DNA of 64,000 nucleotides from Chaetoderma sp. LZ-2023a (taxonomy: Eukaryota; Mollusca; Caudofoveata; Chaetodermatida; Chaetodermatidae), in NCBI GenBank assembly GCA_034401795.1, contig CM067370.1:68714312-68778311 (forward strand), given 5' to 3'. Under the pieces are notes generated by a model. It was not told where the DNA came from. It saw only the letters and a list, made by a program, of their open reading frames with translations, and made no database searches. The position numbers were made by a program, and so were the translations under genes. Position 1 is the first letter of the stretch. Each line of letters starts with the position of its first letter. Below, piece by piece: positions 10,560 through 22,134 of this stretch.

Positions 10560-12874
10560 CCTTCTTCACTTTTGCCCACTGTGTCGTGTCGTCAGTCGAA
10601 ATCCTTAGCTTCCTCAGGCCCATTCTTGACTTGAGTGTACCGAGTCCTGATTTCTTGAGGTCACCTCATAACACGCTTAGCAGATTTATGCAATGTCGTC
10701 CTCTCCTGGCTTTATATTTGCTGGCTCCGAGTAGGGCGAATTCCAAGACTGGTTTCTCTTCAGGCATCCTTAGCACATGGCCAAGCATCTTTGTTGGGTG
10801 ATTTTTACAGGCAGCGCGACGTATTAAACATCTTGTATAGTGCACCGTTGGAAATTATACTGTCTTGCCATCGGTGCCCAGTGATGGTGCGTAGGTGTTT
10901 GCAGTGGCAGGCATCGAGTTTGTCTAGGCTGCCTTTGGAGCTCCTCAGCTGTTACAATTATACAGCATCAAGGATACCCAGGTTGCATTGTATAAACGTA
11001 GCCTTTTTATCAAGGGCATCTTTGATCTACGAATCCATAGCTTCCAGAAGGACTGGAAAGCTATGTTCCTCATGACGTAGCGTGCAGCAATGTCAGCCGT
11101 ACTGCAAATCAGTGAGCCCAGGATTGTACTTTTCCACCATGATTCGCCACCACGAAGTGGATCGTCATTTTCTTTAGTTTCATGCTGTGTAGATAGGTAT
11201 ATGTGGGTGAACTCCGTTTTGGTTTCATTCATAAAGTGATTGTCAATTTTGAGTTTAATTACAGCTATTAGGAGAAGTTCGTCAAGGGGTTTCTTTTCCT
11301 CGTCTATGAAGTCCACATCGTCAGCATATTCAATCTCTAGCGCCATACCCATTATTGACACAAGGGGGTGTTTGGACATGACTACTGACACAAGCATGCG
11401 TTGAGCCCATACAATGTCTGCACAGCTGTGTCCACGTTTGAAGCCACTTTGACAGGATCCGGTGAAGTCATCGATCTTGTCTCGGATGCAGCATAGACTA
11501 ACATTGGATTAGGATTTTCTGTATGCTGTCGAGGAGTGCAATGGGCCACAGATTGGCTGGTGGGTCAGGTGTCTTCTTGGGCTTCGGTAGTGCGATAAGG
11601 ATGCCTTGGCCTACAGCGTCGATGGGAAGGTGGTGTATAAAAGCTGAATCGATTAGGTGTGTGATCACTTGCATATTTGAATATTTCATTGCTCATTCCA
11701 TCAGGTCCAGATCCACGTTCATTTCTCAGGGCTCTAAGTGCCTTCTCAACTTCTGCTGTTTTAATTGGTGTTAGTAATGGCCTTGTGTCTCATGAGAACG
11801 GGTGCAAGAGCTCATCATTATGGTCAGTGAACTGTTCCCTGAACCATTCTCGAATCACCTCAGCTTTTCGCTGGACAGGCCCGATAATGTATCTTTCAAA
11901 GTTATGTACAGTGAGTGGTTATGTGTAGTCAATAACCCTCAGGGCTCGGGCTGCCCGAAATATTTTGCGACAATCACCCATGGCAGTGATTTCATCTGCT
12001 AGGGAGCCTGCTTGTTGAATAACAAGATCTTTTAAACGTTCCCTAATGTGGCGCAGAATGTTATTGTGCTCCTGGGGTAGTTTGGTGCAGTCTTCACTTT
12101 GGCTACTTTGGTAGATGCGCAGCCATAATGCTTTCTGTTATGCTGACAGTTTGTTTTTAAGAACACCTATGGTGCTGGTAGCTGATGATTCCATAGATTT
12201 CAATATTTTGGTTAGGGCTTTGTTTGGATCGGAGCTGAGGTCGATGTTAGCTATCTGCTCTCCGAGGGCCTTTTTATATGAAATCTGAGTGTCAGTGTCA
12301 CTGATGAGCTTGGGTAGGTTGTAGGTAACTCTAGCATCTTGCCTGGTATGACGTTTATATATTAAATCGAGATCGTTCATCTGAAGGCGTGTAATGACTG
12401 GCTTATGGCCATAATTCAGGTCTGCCTCCATGGGAACGAGCACTTCGAAGCAGCGGTTTTGCTTCTGCCTTGCATAGTATGAAGTCTATTTGGTTGAAGA
12501 CAGCTGTTGTAGCTTTAGAACCTTTTGGGGCTTTGCAATCAGCAATGTGTCCGGTCCAGCATGGGTGTTTGAAAGCCGTATTTGTGGCAAATAGGCCATT
12601 GGAACTGAGGAATGGCACTAGTGCATCTCCATTACTGTTGTGTGTTCCCTCGCCATACGTTCCCATGCATAAGCCACGTCCTGAACTTTTGTCCACAATT
12701 CCGAGTTTACCCACCTTGGAGTTGAAATGTCCACACATGAACAGTTCCCATCTAGCTGGGATTGTAATGGCGCAGCTCAGTTCTGCATAGAAGGAATCTA
12801 TTATTGCTGGGTTCTCTTTGGCCTTTTTGGTTGTTGGGCCATATGCATTGACAATGCGACACATAGTGGTGGTG
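10560..12874 (-). pseudogene. LINE copy 2: endonuclease C-terminal part, linker, reverse transcriptase, C-terminal domain
   Basis: From right to left on the minus strand: APE endonuclease from CRIVNAYGPTT through WELFMCGHFNSKVGKLG (the usual GDFN is GHFN here), GLFATNTAFKHPC and VFNQIDFILC; a linker; the RT start with EWFREQFTDH and SGPDGM; CQSGFKRG; then YADDVDFI at about 11309-11329; STADIAARYVMRNIAF; RRSKMPLIKRLRLYNATWVS; and a C-terminal part with GHVLRMPEE near 10780. Compared with copy 1, the segment containing the PQGD motif is deleted between about 11345 and 11400. Multiple stops break the frame. Confidence 0.8.
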
Positions 12875-12889
12875 TGTGAAAGATGACAC

Positions 12890-13450
12890 CTCGACGCTAG
12901 TCTCTTCCGTAAGTACCAACTTGGTTGGGAAACTAAGCCATCAAGGATTGCGAGCTGACATCCGCATACCGAGGCAACTCTGCTTATATCTAACCTTCTT
13001 CAAATGAGAAACTGTGCTCGAGATCCTCGGACGATGCGATCTTCCCAGGAGCTTACCATAGCTACGTGGAATGTACATGGTCTGAGTGAAACATCAAAGA
13101 GGCAACCTTTAGGTGCAGACTGTGAACAGTATAACATCGATATTATATGCATTCAAGAGACTGGAGTAGCCAAACGCTCAGAGCAGCAACTATAGACAGA
13201 CCATAAGCTAGTGCCCATGGAACAAAAGCATGCCACATACCGGGGCTTAGGCTTCGTAATCGGACCAAGGGTCTTGGATAATGTCATTAGTTTTGGATAC
13301 GTCAATGATCGTGTTGCATTCATCGACCTGGCTACATCTACGCCAAGACACACCACCACTTGTCGCATTGCCAACGCATATGGCCCAACTACAGAAAACG
13401 CCAAAGAGAATCAAGCAAAATTAGATTCCTTCTATGCAGAACTGGTTCTG
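12890..13450 (+). pseudogene. LINE copy 2: inverted N-terminal endonuclease segment
   Basis: The plus-strand frame from 13052 reads LTIATWNVHGLSETSKR and IDIICIQETGV, the canonical N-terminal strands of the APE-type endonuclease, with the metal-binding Asn and Glu present. After a TAG at about 13193 it resumes with GLGFVIGP, VNDRVAFIDLATSTP and CRIANAYGPTTENAKENQ, and stops matching after FYAEL (13441). The last 28 residues duplicate the start of the minus-strand part at 12864, with about 88% nucleotide identity by eye. The orientation is opposite to the rest of the element. Confidence 0.75.
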
Positions 13451-13465
13451 GTAAGACAAATAAGT

Positions 13466-13475
13466 GTTAATGTAT
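13466..13475. repeat. Target-site duplication, right
   Basis: An exact copy of GTTAATGTAT at 10488-10497. The sequence beyond it rejoins the scaffold as block D. Confidence 0.7.
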
Positions 13476-13499
13476 ACGCAAAAATCAACGGGTAAAACC

Positions 13500-13910
13500 T
13501 ACCAATAATACCTAGAAAACTAACAATGGTATGTTATTATGACAGGTGAGAAACGATAAAGGCTCTATTCAGTCAAACATGTGGACATTCTAAATCCAGG
13601 ACATCACCTTCTAAATAACCCGTCTTCAAAATAGTTAAGATAGTTTTTTAATGGGTGAGTTCAGTTGGAAATATGATACTTAGATTTCAGACAGTAAAGT
13701 ATTAAAATTGAGCATGGCCTTTCGTGAGAATTTGATGCTTTAAATTGCATCTGTTAAATTGATATTGGGACCTACTTTATTTGGCGAATAAATCAATGAA
13801 TAATTAAGTAATTAATTAATGTCATCACCATACAACCCTGGACGACAGTTGCTTGCTTTGAGCTCAAAATTCTAAAACAAAGATCGATGATGACTGGAAA
13901 TTCTCTTCAC
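13500..13910 (+). repeat. Block D, copy 1
   Basis: It matches 41800-42235 in direct orientation, with shared runs around TTTGATGCTTTAAAT, CCAATGAATAATTAA-type sequence and TTGCTTTGAGC. It follows block B in both places once the intervening transposon is removed. It is interrupted at 13915 by Gypsy-1. No gene is seen. Confidence 0.65.
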
Positions 13911-13915
13911 ATACA

Positions 13916-14575
13916 TGTCACGGGTCGTTGGAGGTACCAATGCAAAGAACCGCATATACGGTGTCTCGATGCCTTTATTTATAACAAGGGGATTCAAACC
14001 AGGATAAACGACCAGCGTTTCCAATACTTCCAATAATCCACAATATCTCCAAGCCAAACTGATACACACGCATATATAATGTGCAAATATTTAATCAGAT
14101 TTGGCATCCGAACTCCTTGAAGGTTGAAAACTGATCTTCATAAACTGGTTTCTTAGTGTAATTCCATGCTATAGGAGTGCAGTGGTTACCATACACATAG
14201 CCAAACACATCCCAAGCTACTCATGTCCTCATACACAACATTGACAAAACACAGTGGTAACTTAACAGTAAATACTATTCAGACAAACATTACACAGCCA
14301 TTAACACTCCCATGGTCGTTATTACAAGCTGACATGCTTAAGCATATCAGTCGTGACCAGATTCCTGTAAAGAAATGAAAGTCAACAGCATTGCATGTGA
14401 CATGTTACTCATTAAAGATGTGGTGATACTGAAATGTCATTGAAATACAGTCATATAAAAAAATATGAATTAATATGCACTAAAAGGGATATACTCTATT
14501 ATTAAAGGGGACATAACTTATAATTCAAATAAATTTTCCATGAAAGTAATAGTCATATATATAAAGCCTGTGACA
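13916..14575 (-). repeat. Gypsy-1 3' LTR
   Basis: It begins TGTCAC and ends GTGACA on the plus strand, giving the 5'-TG..CA-3' ends typical of LTRs. It aligns along its length with 21521-22134. On the element strand, a purine tract (GGCCAGGGGAGTA) immediately precedes it and fits a polypurine tract. Confidence 0.85.
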
Positions 14576-15419
14576 TACTCCCCTGGCCAGGGAAAATGTC
14601 TCCTGACATTTCCCTATGCAATAGGTAAACAATAGACAGACATTCAATATTTAAAATTTAATATTTATATTTCTGCTCCATCATGGATTACCACAGTTAA
14701 TATTTATGTACAACACAATCATATTCACTAAAAATATATCATATGTTAATATTTAATATTTAAGCATAAGTATTACATATGGTATAAATAATATGATAAA
14801 ATGGAATGCAATATATATGTCCGTACCATAAGGTTTGACTTACATAACCCACATGTGAATTAGGCGGTTTCTTCATTCAGGCCTATATTGTCCTCACCAC
14901 ATCACCTGAAATAAAGCAGAACAACATTGGTTCATACTAAAAACAAGGTTGAAAACATACTCATAAACCTACCACATAGTAATATATACATGTACAATAA
15001 TGTCTTATCAATAAACATACATTAACCGAATACTTTCCCTGCAGAAATTCCCATAACACACTCACCACATTGGTCTGCTGGTTTCTTTTGCCGACTCGAT
15101 CATCTAGGTATTATTGGTGATTGTTCAACAATACGACTATTACCTGTTAAATCTGAGCTCCGTGCACCAGATATACATACATTAACTGTGTTGCTTACTT
15201 CTGTTGAGCTTTGGTGGGTTACTGATGCTGATTCACAGCCTCCATCCACAGGGCTGGACGTTTGTGTATGTCCAGGTGAAACTGTGGCATCGTGTCTGCA
15301 TCTTGCATTCCTCATAGCAGGGATTATATACTTAGAAGTACAGCTCTGTACTGTCACCTGAGTCAGAGAAATGTTCAGCTTCTGAATCTATTTTTACCAT
15401 TCCCACATACCATCATACT

Positions 15420-16665
15420 TCTGTCCCTTCTACCCATGTTATTAGATACAGGGACTTCATCTTCTGTCTCAACAGGTTCTACACATGGAATCGCCATAAA
15501 AGGTAACAATAGATTATGGTGCAAGGTTCTCACTAATCCTTTTCCAGTCTCTCTCTGAACCTTGTAAACTGGTGTATCAGTATTTGGAATTTCAATAACA
15601 TTATATGGATCTCTAGACCATTTGTCAGCTAATTTCTGCTTACCTTTGAGTTCAACATTCCGTACCAGAACTATGTCACCAATTTCAAGAGTACGCTCCC
15701 TTACTTTGCGATCGTAGTAACCTTTTTATCACTTGCCACTCTTTTGAGCTTTAGCTGCAGCAACTTTATAAGCAAAGTCTAGTCTTTTACGTAGCTTTCT
15801 AGCATAACTCTGCCTACCCACGGATTGGTCTGTGTTATACTCATTTCGTAAGTAAGCATCTATTGCTAGTCTATGATGCCACCCATACATTAAATAATGA
15901 GGTGAAAAACCTGTATTGTTGCACTATATGCATGTACTAATGGTGATACATAGGATTTCCAGTCAGACTTTTGATCTTCTAGCGTCTTCAGGAGTCTCTG
16001 ATTTTATCTTTCAGTCATCCCATTCCCCATTGGATGGTAAGGAGTTGTCCGAGTTTTCTCTACTCCAGCAATCTTGCACAGTTCTTGAATTACCTTACTC
16101 TCGAAGTTCCTACGGCTGGAAAACTTCAGTGCACGACAAAATTTTCGTACAAGACCTTAGCAGTTGTTTGGGTGTTTTGGTTGCGAGTGGGTACAACTTG
16201 CGCATATTGTGTGAAATCATCTGTAATGACTAGGATATCTTCAAAACCAGCTTTTGATTTCTTGCGTGACAGAAAAGCAATGCATACTAGTTCCATGGAT
16301 GCGAACTTTGGATAGACACAAGTTCAGGACCAATAGTTGGTCGGGTTTTCTGTTGAATACATCTTCCACAATGAACTATCTTCTCCTTGACACTCGCCGC
16401 CATGCCAGGCCAATAGAACCATTGGCATACTAGCTACATGGTCCTATCTCTGCCTTTCAAAACAATTTCTCTCATGGACAGTGCCAATACCATTTGGTTT
16501 TTAGGTTGTCCATCTATTTGAGTAGCTCGGTATAGAATATTATCACAAATCTTCAGCTTCTTTCATTGACAGGTGTATTTCTGTATTTCTGCTGGTTCGT
16601 TTCTTAGATCTTTAAGCCTTAGACGTATGCCTTGTCTTACTAGGTATATAACTCTAGCTAAAATT
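15420..16665 (-). pseudogene. Gypsy-1 integrase (broken)
   Basis: Integrase inserts the cDNA into target DNA. Visible on the minus strand: a degenerate zinc-binding region ending in HCGRCIQQKTRPTIG (near 16345); the catalytic core as ELVCIAFLSRKKSKAGFEDI (16210-16290), where the first catalytic Asp (usually CIDFL) is Ala, then [19 protein letters not shown]; a stop; and a deletion of the segment that normally carries the second catalytic Asp. The sequence resumes with [19 protein letters not shown] and [12 protein letters not shown]. The C-terminal part has KLADKWSRDPYNVIE and GLVRTLHHNLLLP (15530-15680). Several frameshifts are present. Confidence 0.85.
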
Positions 16666-16676
16666 TGATCTGTAGC

Positions 16677-17360
16677 TTACTCTTTGGCCCAATCAATTCT
16701 ACTCAACTCTCTAGATTCTAAGTTGGACTCTATCTCTGTCTGTTCCGAATAAAGTTTGTCACTGATAACTACACTATCTGCTAATGGAAGAACTGCACTC
16801 GGTGATAAAGCTGCATGACAGATAGCTTTCACAACCTCTGGAAACATCTCCTCTGTTTGATATGGCTGTCGTGAAAGTCCATCCACATCACTGTTCGATT
16901 TCCCTAGCTTGGCTGTTTTCATCACATAAGTTAGAGGATTATTATTTGTGCGTACCTCGAAGTTATTACCATAAAGGTAGTCATGAAGCTTATCTGATAA
17001 TGCCCACTTAAGACACAAGAATTCTAATTTATGAGCTGCATAATTAAATTCACTTCTATGCAAACTACGGCTAGCATATGCTAGGTCACGTTCCTTCCCA
17101 TCTTGGATCTGATAGAGCATCACACCTAAACCATCGGTTGATGCATCCACTATTGCTATAAATGGTTTTGTAAAGTCTGCATACGCTAACACTGGCACTG
17201 AGGTTAACTTCTCTATAATGGTATCAAATGCTTGATGTTGTTCATCTGACGATAGCCAGTGTGACTTCTGCTTCTTTGTTTTCTTTGATACACTGTTGGT
17301 GGAATGTCCTACAAGAAGGTTATTAAGTGGCTTAACTATCTTTGCATAATCCTTGATGAA
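16677..17360 (-). pseudogene. Gypsy-1 RNase H region
   Basis: The minus-strand frame reads PVLAYADFTKPFIAIVDAST followed by DGLGVMLYQIQDGKERDLAY and ASRSLHRSEFNYAAHKLEFL, the typical Ty3/Gypsy RNase H with its first Asp in the VDAS strand and the Glu in LEFL. It continues to NNNPLTYVMKTAKL and DVDGLSRQPY, the usual end of the domain before integrase. RNase H degrades the RNA template during reverse transcription. The frame is open over 173 residues; the 5' connection to RT is broken by frameshifts near 17190-17360. Confidence 0.85.
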
Positions 17361-18132
17361 TCACCTGATATATCCAGTAAACCCTTGCAATATTCTCAAA
17401 GACTTCACAGAAGTTGGGACTGGCCATGTGGTAAGTGCTGAAATCTTCCCCGGATCCGTATGGATACCATGCTCTGACACAAAGTGACCGAGATAAGTTA
17501 CATCTGTTTTGAAGAACTCACACTTCGATGGCTTAAGTTTAATATTATGTTCTTCTAGCCACTTAAACACTTTCTCCAAAGGAATCAATGCTCCTCGAAT
17601 GTACTTGAAAACACAAGAATATCATCTATAAAGATTAAGCACTCGCTTAGGTTCATCTCATCCATGCATGTTTCCATTAACCTCTGAAACGTTGCGGGTG
17701 CATTACTCAACCCAAAAGACACCTGGTTACATTCCCAAAAACCTAGAGAGCCCACAGAAAAATGCAGTTTTGTGTTTGTCCTCATCTTTGATTTATTTTC
17801 ACCTGCCTACTATCAATGTGTCAATTGCGCTGTCGATTCTTGATATATTATAAGCATCTTTTATTGTTTAATTTTCTCAGATCAATACAGAATCTTAAGG
17901 AACCATCTTTTATCCTCACAAGTACAACACTCAATGAATATGGACTAATTGATTTACGAATTGCACAAGCTTCCAACATCTCCTTTAAGTGCTGTTTAAC
18001 TTCTGCGAACATAGTTGGAGGGATTCTCCGATATGGTTCCTTGAAGGTTATGTTATCTGTCAGATTGATGGCGTGCTCAACTAAATCTGTTCTGCCAAGA
18101 TCCGTAAAATAACGTGAAAAATGTATTCCCAC
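17361..18132 (-). pseudogene. Gypsy-1 reverse transcriptase (three broken frames)
   Basis: Successive minus-strand frames give PYRRIPPTMFAEVKQHLKEM, then VVLVRIKDGSLRFCIDLRKL near 17860, then VSFGLSNAPATFQRLMETC and CLIFIDDILVFSSTFEEH near 17590-17720 (the usual YLDD or YVDD box reads FIDD, keeping both Asp), then KLKPSKCEFFKTDVTYLGH and GFTGYIR near 17365-17540. The region between 17785 and 17850 is scrambled and loses the motif with the first catalytic Asp. This is a clear Ty3/Gypsy RT but not functional. Confidence 0.9.
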
Positions 18133-18367
18133 CTTCTCAAAGGTTCATGAGTTTCCTGCAGCTATGATTCCGTCAAAGCCTCTGTGTTCACAACAATGCC
18201 AATGTCCACCATGGAATCACTATGTGGCTTCTCTCTCACATTTGAGTTGAACTCTCTGGATCCCAGGAATCAATCACCATTGCTTCACTAAGCTGGGAAA
18301 CTATTGAATTGGGTTGAATCTGAATCACTTTGCTCAATATATTACACACTTTAACTGAACCACGAAC

Positions 18368-19030
18368 TTAATTACGATGTTGTTTTAATGCAACTACCCT
18401 GGGACATACAGTTAAACTACCAGGTTGAGATGTGTTTGTGGATTCTACAATGGCTGTAGTAAACCTGTCTGTATTCCTAGCAACCCCAGAAAGCATTCTT
18501 ACCTCATGCGGATGCAATTTAATTAGATATTTGTTAGTGGTCTTGACAGTAATCACATTCTTTTCATTCAAAATATCTATAGCAGTTTGCCATGCAAGTA
18601 GTATAGATAGATCTGTATGAATAACATTTGTACATAGTCTTATCATATTTGTACCAACTATAACAGGTACTGAGTGGTTGTACTCTGTTGTGGTTACTAC
18701 CAATACTGGAATATAAATAGCATCATTGGATATAAAGGGGATGATAACTTCCGCTTCAATATATCCTAAGTATGGCAGCTTGCTACCACAAGCACCATAA
18801 ACCTTTAAGTCCAAATCTTCAATGTCATGAAGTTTGGGTTTCAGATCAATAGATTGATAAAAATCCTGTGATGCACAAGTAATCATTGATCCACTGTAAA
18901 TCAATGCATTAACCTTTATGCCACATATTCCTATCTCTCCTACATTGGATGAACCTATAAGCCTATGGCAAAGACGTTTATTATTCACATCTGCTAACAT
19001 AGGGCAATAACTATTATCCACTTCCTCCAT
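18368..19030 (-). pseudogene. Gypsy-1 protease region
   Basis: A 220-residue open stretch on the minus strand. The aspartic protease signature appears as VNALIYSGSMITCAS near 18880-18925. The active-site triad D-S/T-G is changed to Y-S-G by one base (TAC for GAC), so the enzyme would be dead. The later VPVIVGTNMIR (near 18640) matches the conserved ILG-type strand of retropepsins. The protein would normally cleave the Gag-Pol polyprotein. There is no homologue outside the element. Confidence 0.75.
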
Positions 19031-19058
19031 TCGCCCTACAAGAGAGGAAGTTAGCCTT

Positions 19059-20215
19059 TTAGCTTTTGTTTACCATGTTCCGGTTCTTCTGGTTCAAATG
19101 TGGGTTGCTTTGTTCCTGGGTTGTGTGGGCAGCCACGAAAAGTACTGCATCGAGTGTCTTTGTAGTGCCCTCACCCTGGGTTGCCATGGAAATCATCTGG
19201 TACCTCTTGGTTACCATAGCATCAGTTTCTTTCAGCATTGTGGTATGCATTGGTAGGAGCTAAAAAAGATTGAAAACGATCAGTCTCAATTTGTCTTTCT
19301 AGATTTCTAAGCTTCTCCATCAAGGCATTCATTTTGTCTATTTTATCCTTTCTGCCGGCGCCTGTACTGTATTATGCATTACCTTCAATGGTGGCTGTTC
19401 TGGCAACTCTCCTGATCTATGATACGTATTTCTTTAAGAAGTGTAGCATATTCTTTTATTGAATCATATTTATGACGAGTTTGGTTACTTAGCTTTTCAC
19501 TCTTAAGCCCTGTCCAAAATTTGGATCGTAGCATACCGTTTCTTACTGCACAATCAACATGGCAATTGCAACTTGCAATACATTTTCTAACCTACAGTCA
19601 AAGGTTGTCACTGACTCACCTTCTTTCTGTGATGCCATGTAAAATTGTTACTACTGACGTTGCCAAACAAAGTGTCCAATTTCTCCACTATGTCAGCAGT
19701 GGTGGCACTTTCACCAACCGGTATCAATTCTTGCTTGACAGTGCCTCGTAGAGATTTTCTAATCGCCTGCAGAGAAAATGTTCACTAATGGCTTCATTAG
19801 ACAGAGTACACCTAACCTCAAATCGCCAAACATCATATGAGATTTCGCCTTTCTGGGATGGATCATCTCTTGAAAAGAATGGCAGTTTGGGTGTGTCCAG
19901 TGCATATGGGACATTATGTGAATGATAACTTTGATCTGTGTTATATCGACCATCCGCCAGATGAAAAGGAAATCTGGATCTGAACATATTTGGACCAGGT
20001 GAGCGAAAATTTAGTCTATGCCCACCACCCAGCCTGGGTTCCAGAGACTGAAATGGAAATGCATTATGGGCGGGTGTACTGGAGACAAGTGTGGTAGTTT
20101 GTCTCATCCGCTCGAACTCATCCTTGCTTAATACCACATAGTCACCTGTATTTCTCAAAGTTTACAACATGAGATCAATATCGGGATGTCTTAAGTTGGC
20201 ACCACCTGTAGCCAT
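19059..20215 (-). pseudogene. Gypsy-1 gag (broken)
   Basis: The likely start is ATG at 20215-20213, followed by 17 codons and an in-frame TAA (20164-20162). The frame then continues as GDYVVLSKDEFERMRQTT and PKLPFFSRDDPSQKGEISYD, then VWRFEVRC, a pattern common in gag proteins of invertebrate Gypsy elements. After frameshifts near 19750 a VEKLDTLFGNV stretch follows (near 19680). A degenerate zinc knuckle (GHYKDTRC) lies near 19165. Gag forms the virus-like particle core. The assignment rests on position, start context and the PKLPFFS block. Confidence 0.7.
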
Positions 20216-21501
20216 GGATAATACAATTAACCACCTGGATGATAAATTAGTTGAATATCTAATAAACAAGGATATGTATAAAAGTGATTTCCTGAAATAA
20301 AGATGATCTTTCAACATTGATGATTAATATGTAGCAGAAAATAAGTTACTGTTAGTACATATTATATATCACCTGGCAAATGTTAAAGCAATGATGATCT
20401 GTAATAAAGAAAACATTTTTCAGCCCCCATTTAATACTCGGTCATATGTGATAAGTGCAATGCATTGTGCGAGATGTGCATGTAATAAGCAGTGAAGGCG
20501 GCGTCGTGAATGCATGTGCAGAGTACATACAAATATATGCAAAAGTTATGCCTATCTACCTGAGAAATCCGCAAATACCTCTACACTATATGCTTTAAAT
20601 ATGTTTAAAATGCTAAACGTTGTTCAGCGCCATTAAATGAACCTAAATTATCACTCAAACAAAATGTACCATCTCTGATTAATATTAATCTAAGAATAAT
20701 ATTTTAGGCGGCAATTAAGTAACCTATCCCATGAAATATACGTTCAAATATTTAGCCATAAATGTCAAAAAATAAAAATAATGTAAACGTAATTAAATAA
20801 TTAATTAATCAATTAATTAATTAATATGAAACTATTGATCATACGTTTCATGAAAGTAGTAATTGTTCATAATTAATATTTTTGTGGTTAAAACGTTTCG
20901 AACAATTTTTAAAAGCTAAGATTTAAGGTCAATTTATAAATACACAGGTATAAATATGTTTGGTTCAGTTTCTAAATATATAGTTACAATTAAATAGCAG
21001 ACATATCACGCAAGTTCTTAGGTTTATATATATATTAATAAAAAGTCATACAAATAAATGGCATAAAAGATAGCTATTTACCGCTGAACGATGTGGTCAA
21101 ATTGCACACGACCACCGAAGCATATGTTGGCGAAGGAAGAAATATAGATGTGTATCATCGCATAACTATATATTAAGCCTATGTGTAACGTGCAACTCGC
21201 AACTATATAAACAATGATCTAACGGTGATCAACCCGCTAAGCAGTGTTTAAATTATATTTATATTCTGTTAGGGCGCCCTATACTACATGATTGACGTGC
21301 TTGTGCTCAACCACATAGCAACTATGTACCGGCATTTTCAAAATACGGTCAACAGGCCTATCCGAGGAAAACATATTCCACTGAACTGAATCACTGACGT
21401 GTGCAGGAACATAGGCTTGCTCAGCGTGAGTGATTCTCTAGATTTGTCATAGAGACATGCTCAGATCGCTACTGGTACGGTGGCTGGTCAATCCTTCCTT
21501 G

Positions 21502-21518
21502 TCTCGTCGGAGGTGCCA
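21502..21518 (-). other. Gypsy-1 putative primer-binding site
   Basis: Two bases inside the 5' LTR, the element strand reads TGGCACCTCCGACGAGA. A TGG start directly after the LTR is the expected form of a tRNA primer-binding site. I cannot say which tRNA it pairs with. Confidence 0.45.
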
Positions 21519-21520
21519 TT

Positions 21521-22134
21521 TGTCATGGGTTGTTGGAGGTGCCAATGCAAAGAAACACATGTATAGTGTCTCGATTATTTATTTATAACAAGGGGATTCA
21601 ACCCAGGATAAACGACCCGTGGTACTTCCATTAATCCACAATATCTCCACACCAAACTGATACACATGCATATATGATACACACATATTTAATCAGATTT
21701 GACGTCCGAACTCCTTGAAGGTTGAAAACTACTGGTTTCTTAGTGTATTTCCATGCTATAAGAGTGCAGTGGTTACCATGCACACAGCCAAACACATCCC
21801 AAGCTATTCACTTCCTCATACACAACATTGACAAAACACAGTGGTAACTTAACAGTAACTACTATTCAGACAAACATTACAAAGACATTAACATTCCCAT
21901 TGCCGTTATAAAAGCTGACATGCCTTAAGCATATCAGCTGTGACCAGATTCCTGCAAAGAAATAAAAGTCAACCGCATTAAAGCCGTGGTGATACTGAAA
22001 TGTCATTGAATTACTGTCATATCATAAAATATGAATTAATATGCATTACAGGGGATATACTCTATTATTAAAGGGGACATAACTTATAAATCAAATACAT
22101 TTTCCATCAAACTAACAGTCATATATATGTGTCA
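21521..22134 (-). repeat. Gypsy-1 5' LTR
   Basis: It starts TGTCATGGG and aligns with the LTR at 13916-14575. Its right end is slightly truncated: ATATATATGTGTCA here against ATATATAAAGCCTGTGACA in the other LTR. Substitutions and small indels are frequent, so the element is not recent. Confidence 0.8.

Larger units (their letters stand above)
10498..13465 (-). mobile_element. APE-type LINE insertion, copy 2, with inverted 5' segment
   Basis: A non-LTR retrotransposon of about 2.97 kb lies between 10-bp duplications. Its 3' end is on the left, where a (TGTA)n run on the plus strand serves as the 3' tail. The minus strand carries RT and most of the endonuclease (10560-12874). The remaining N-terminal endonuclease section lies at the right end on the plus strand (12890-13450). 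The two parts overlap by about 90 bases encoding the same residues. This arrangement is what twin priming during target-primed reverse transcription produces. I do not assign the clade. Confidence 0.75.
13916..22134 (-). mobile_element. Gypsy-1: Ty3/Gypsy-type LTR retrotransposon, degenerate
   Basis: An 8.2-kb element lies on the minus strand between two LTRs of 660 and 614 bp. Reading from the right: 5' LTR, putative primer-binding site, AT-rich leader (20216-21500), gag, protease, RT, RNase H, integrase, a short 3' region and 3' LTR. Protease-RT-RNase H-integrase order is diagnostic of Ty3/Gypsy. Stops and frameshifts occur in every domain. The protease catalytic Asp and at least one integrase catalytic Asp are lost. 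LTR divergence indicates an old insertion. Its flanks are block D on the left and block A on the right. Confidence 0.9.

Noticed and set aside
12470..12790. Plus-strand 106-residue open frame
   Set aside because: It is the antisense shadow of the LINE endonuclease, whose motifs are on the minus strand.
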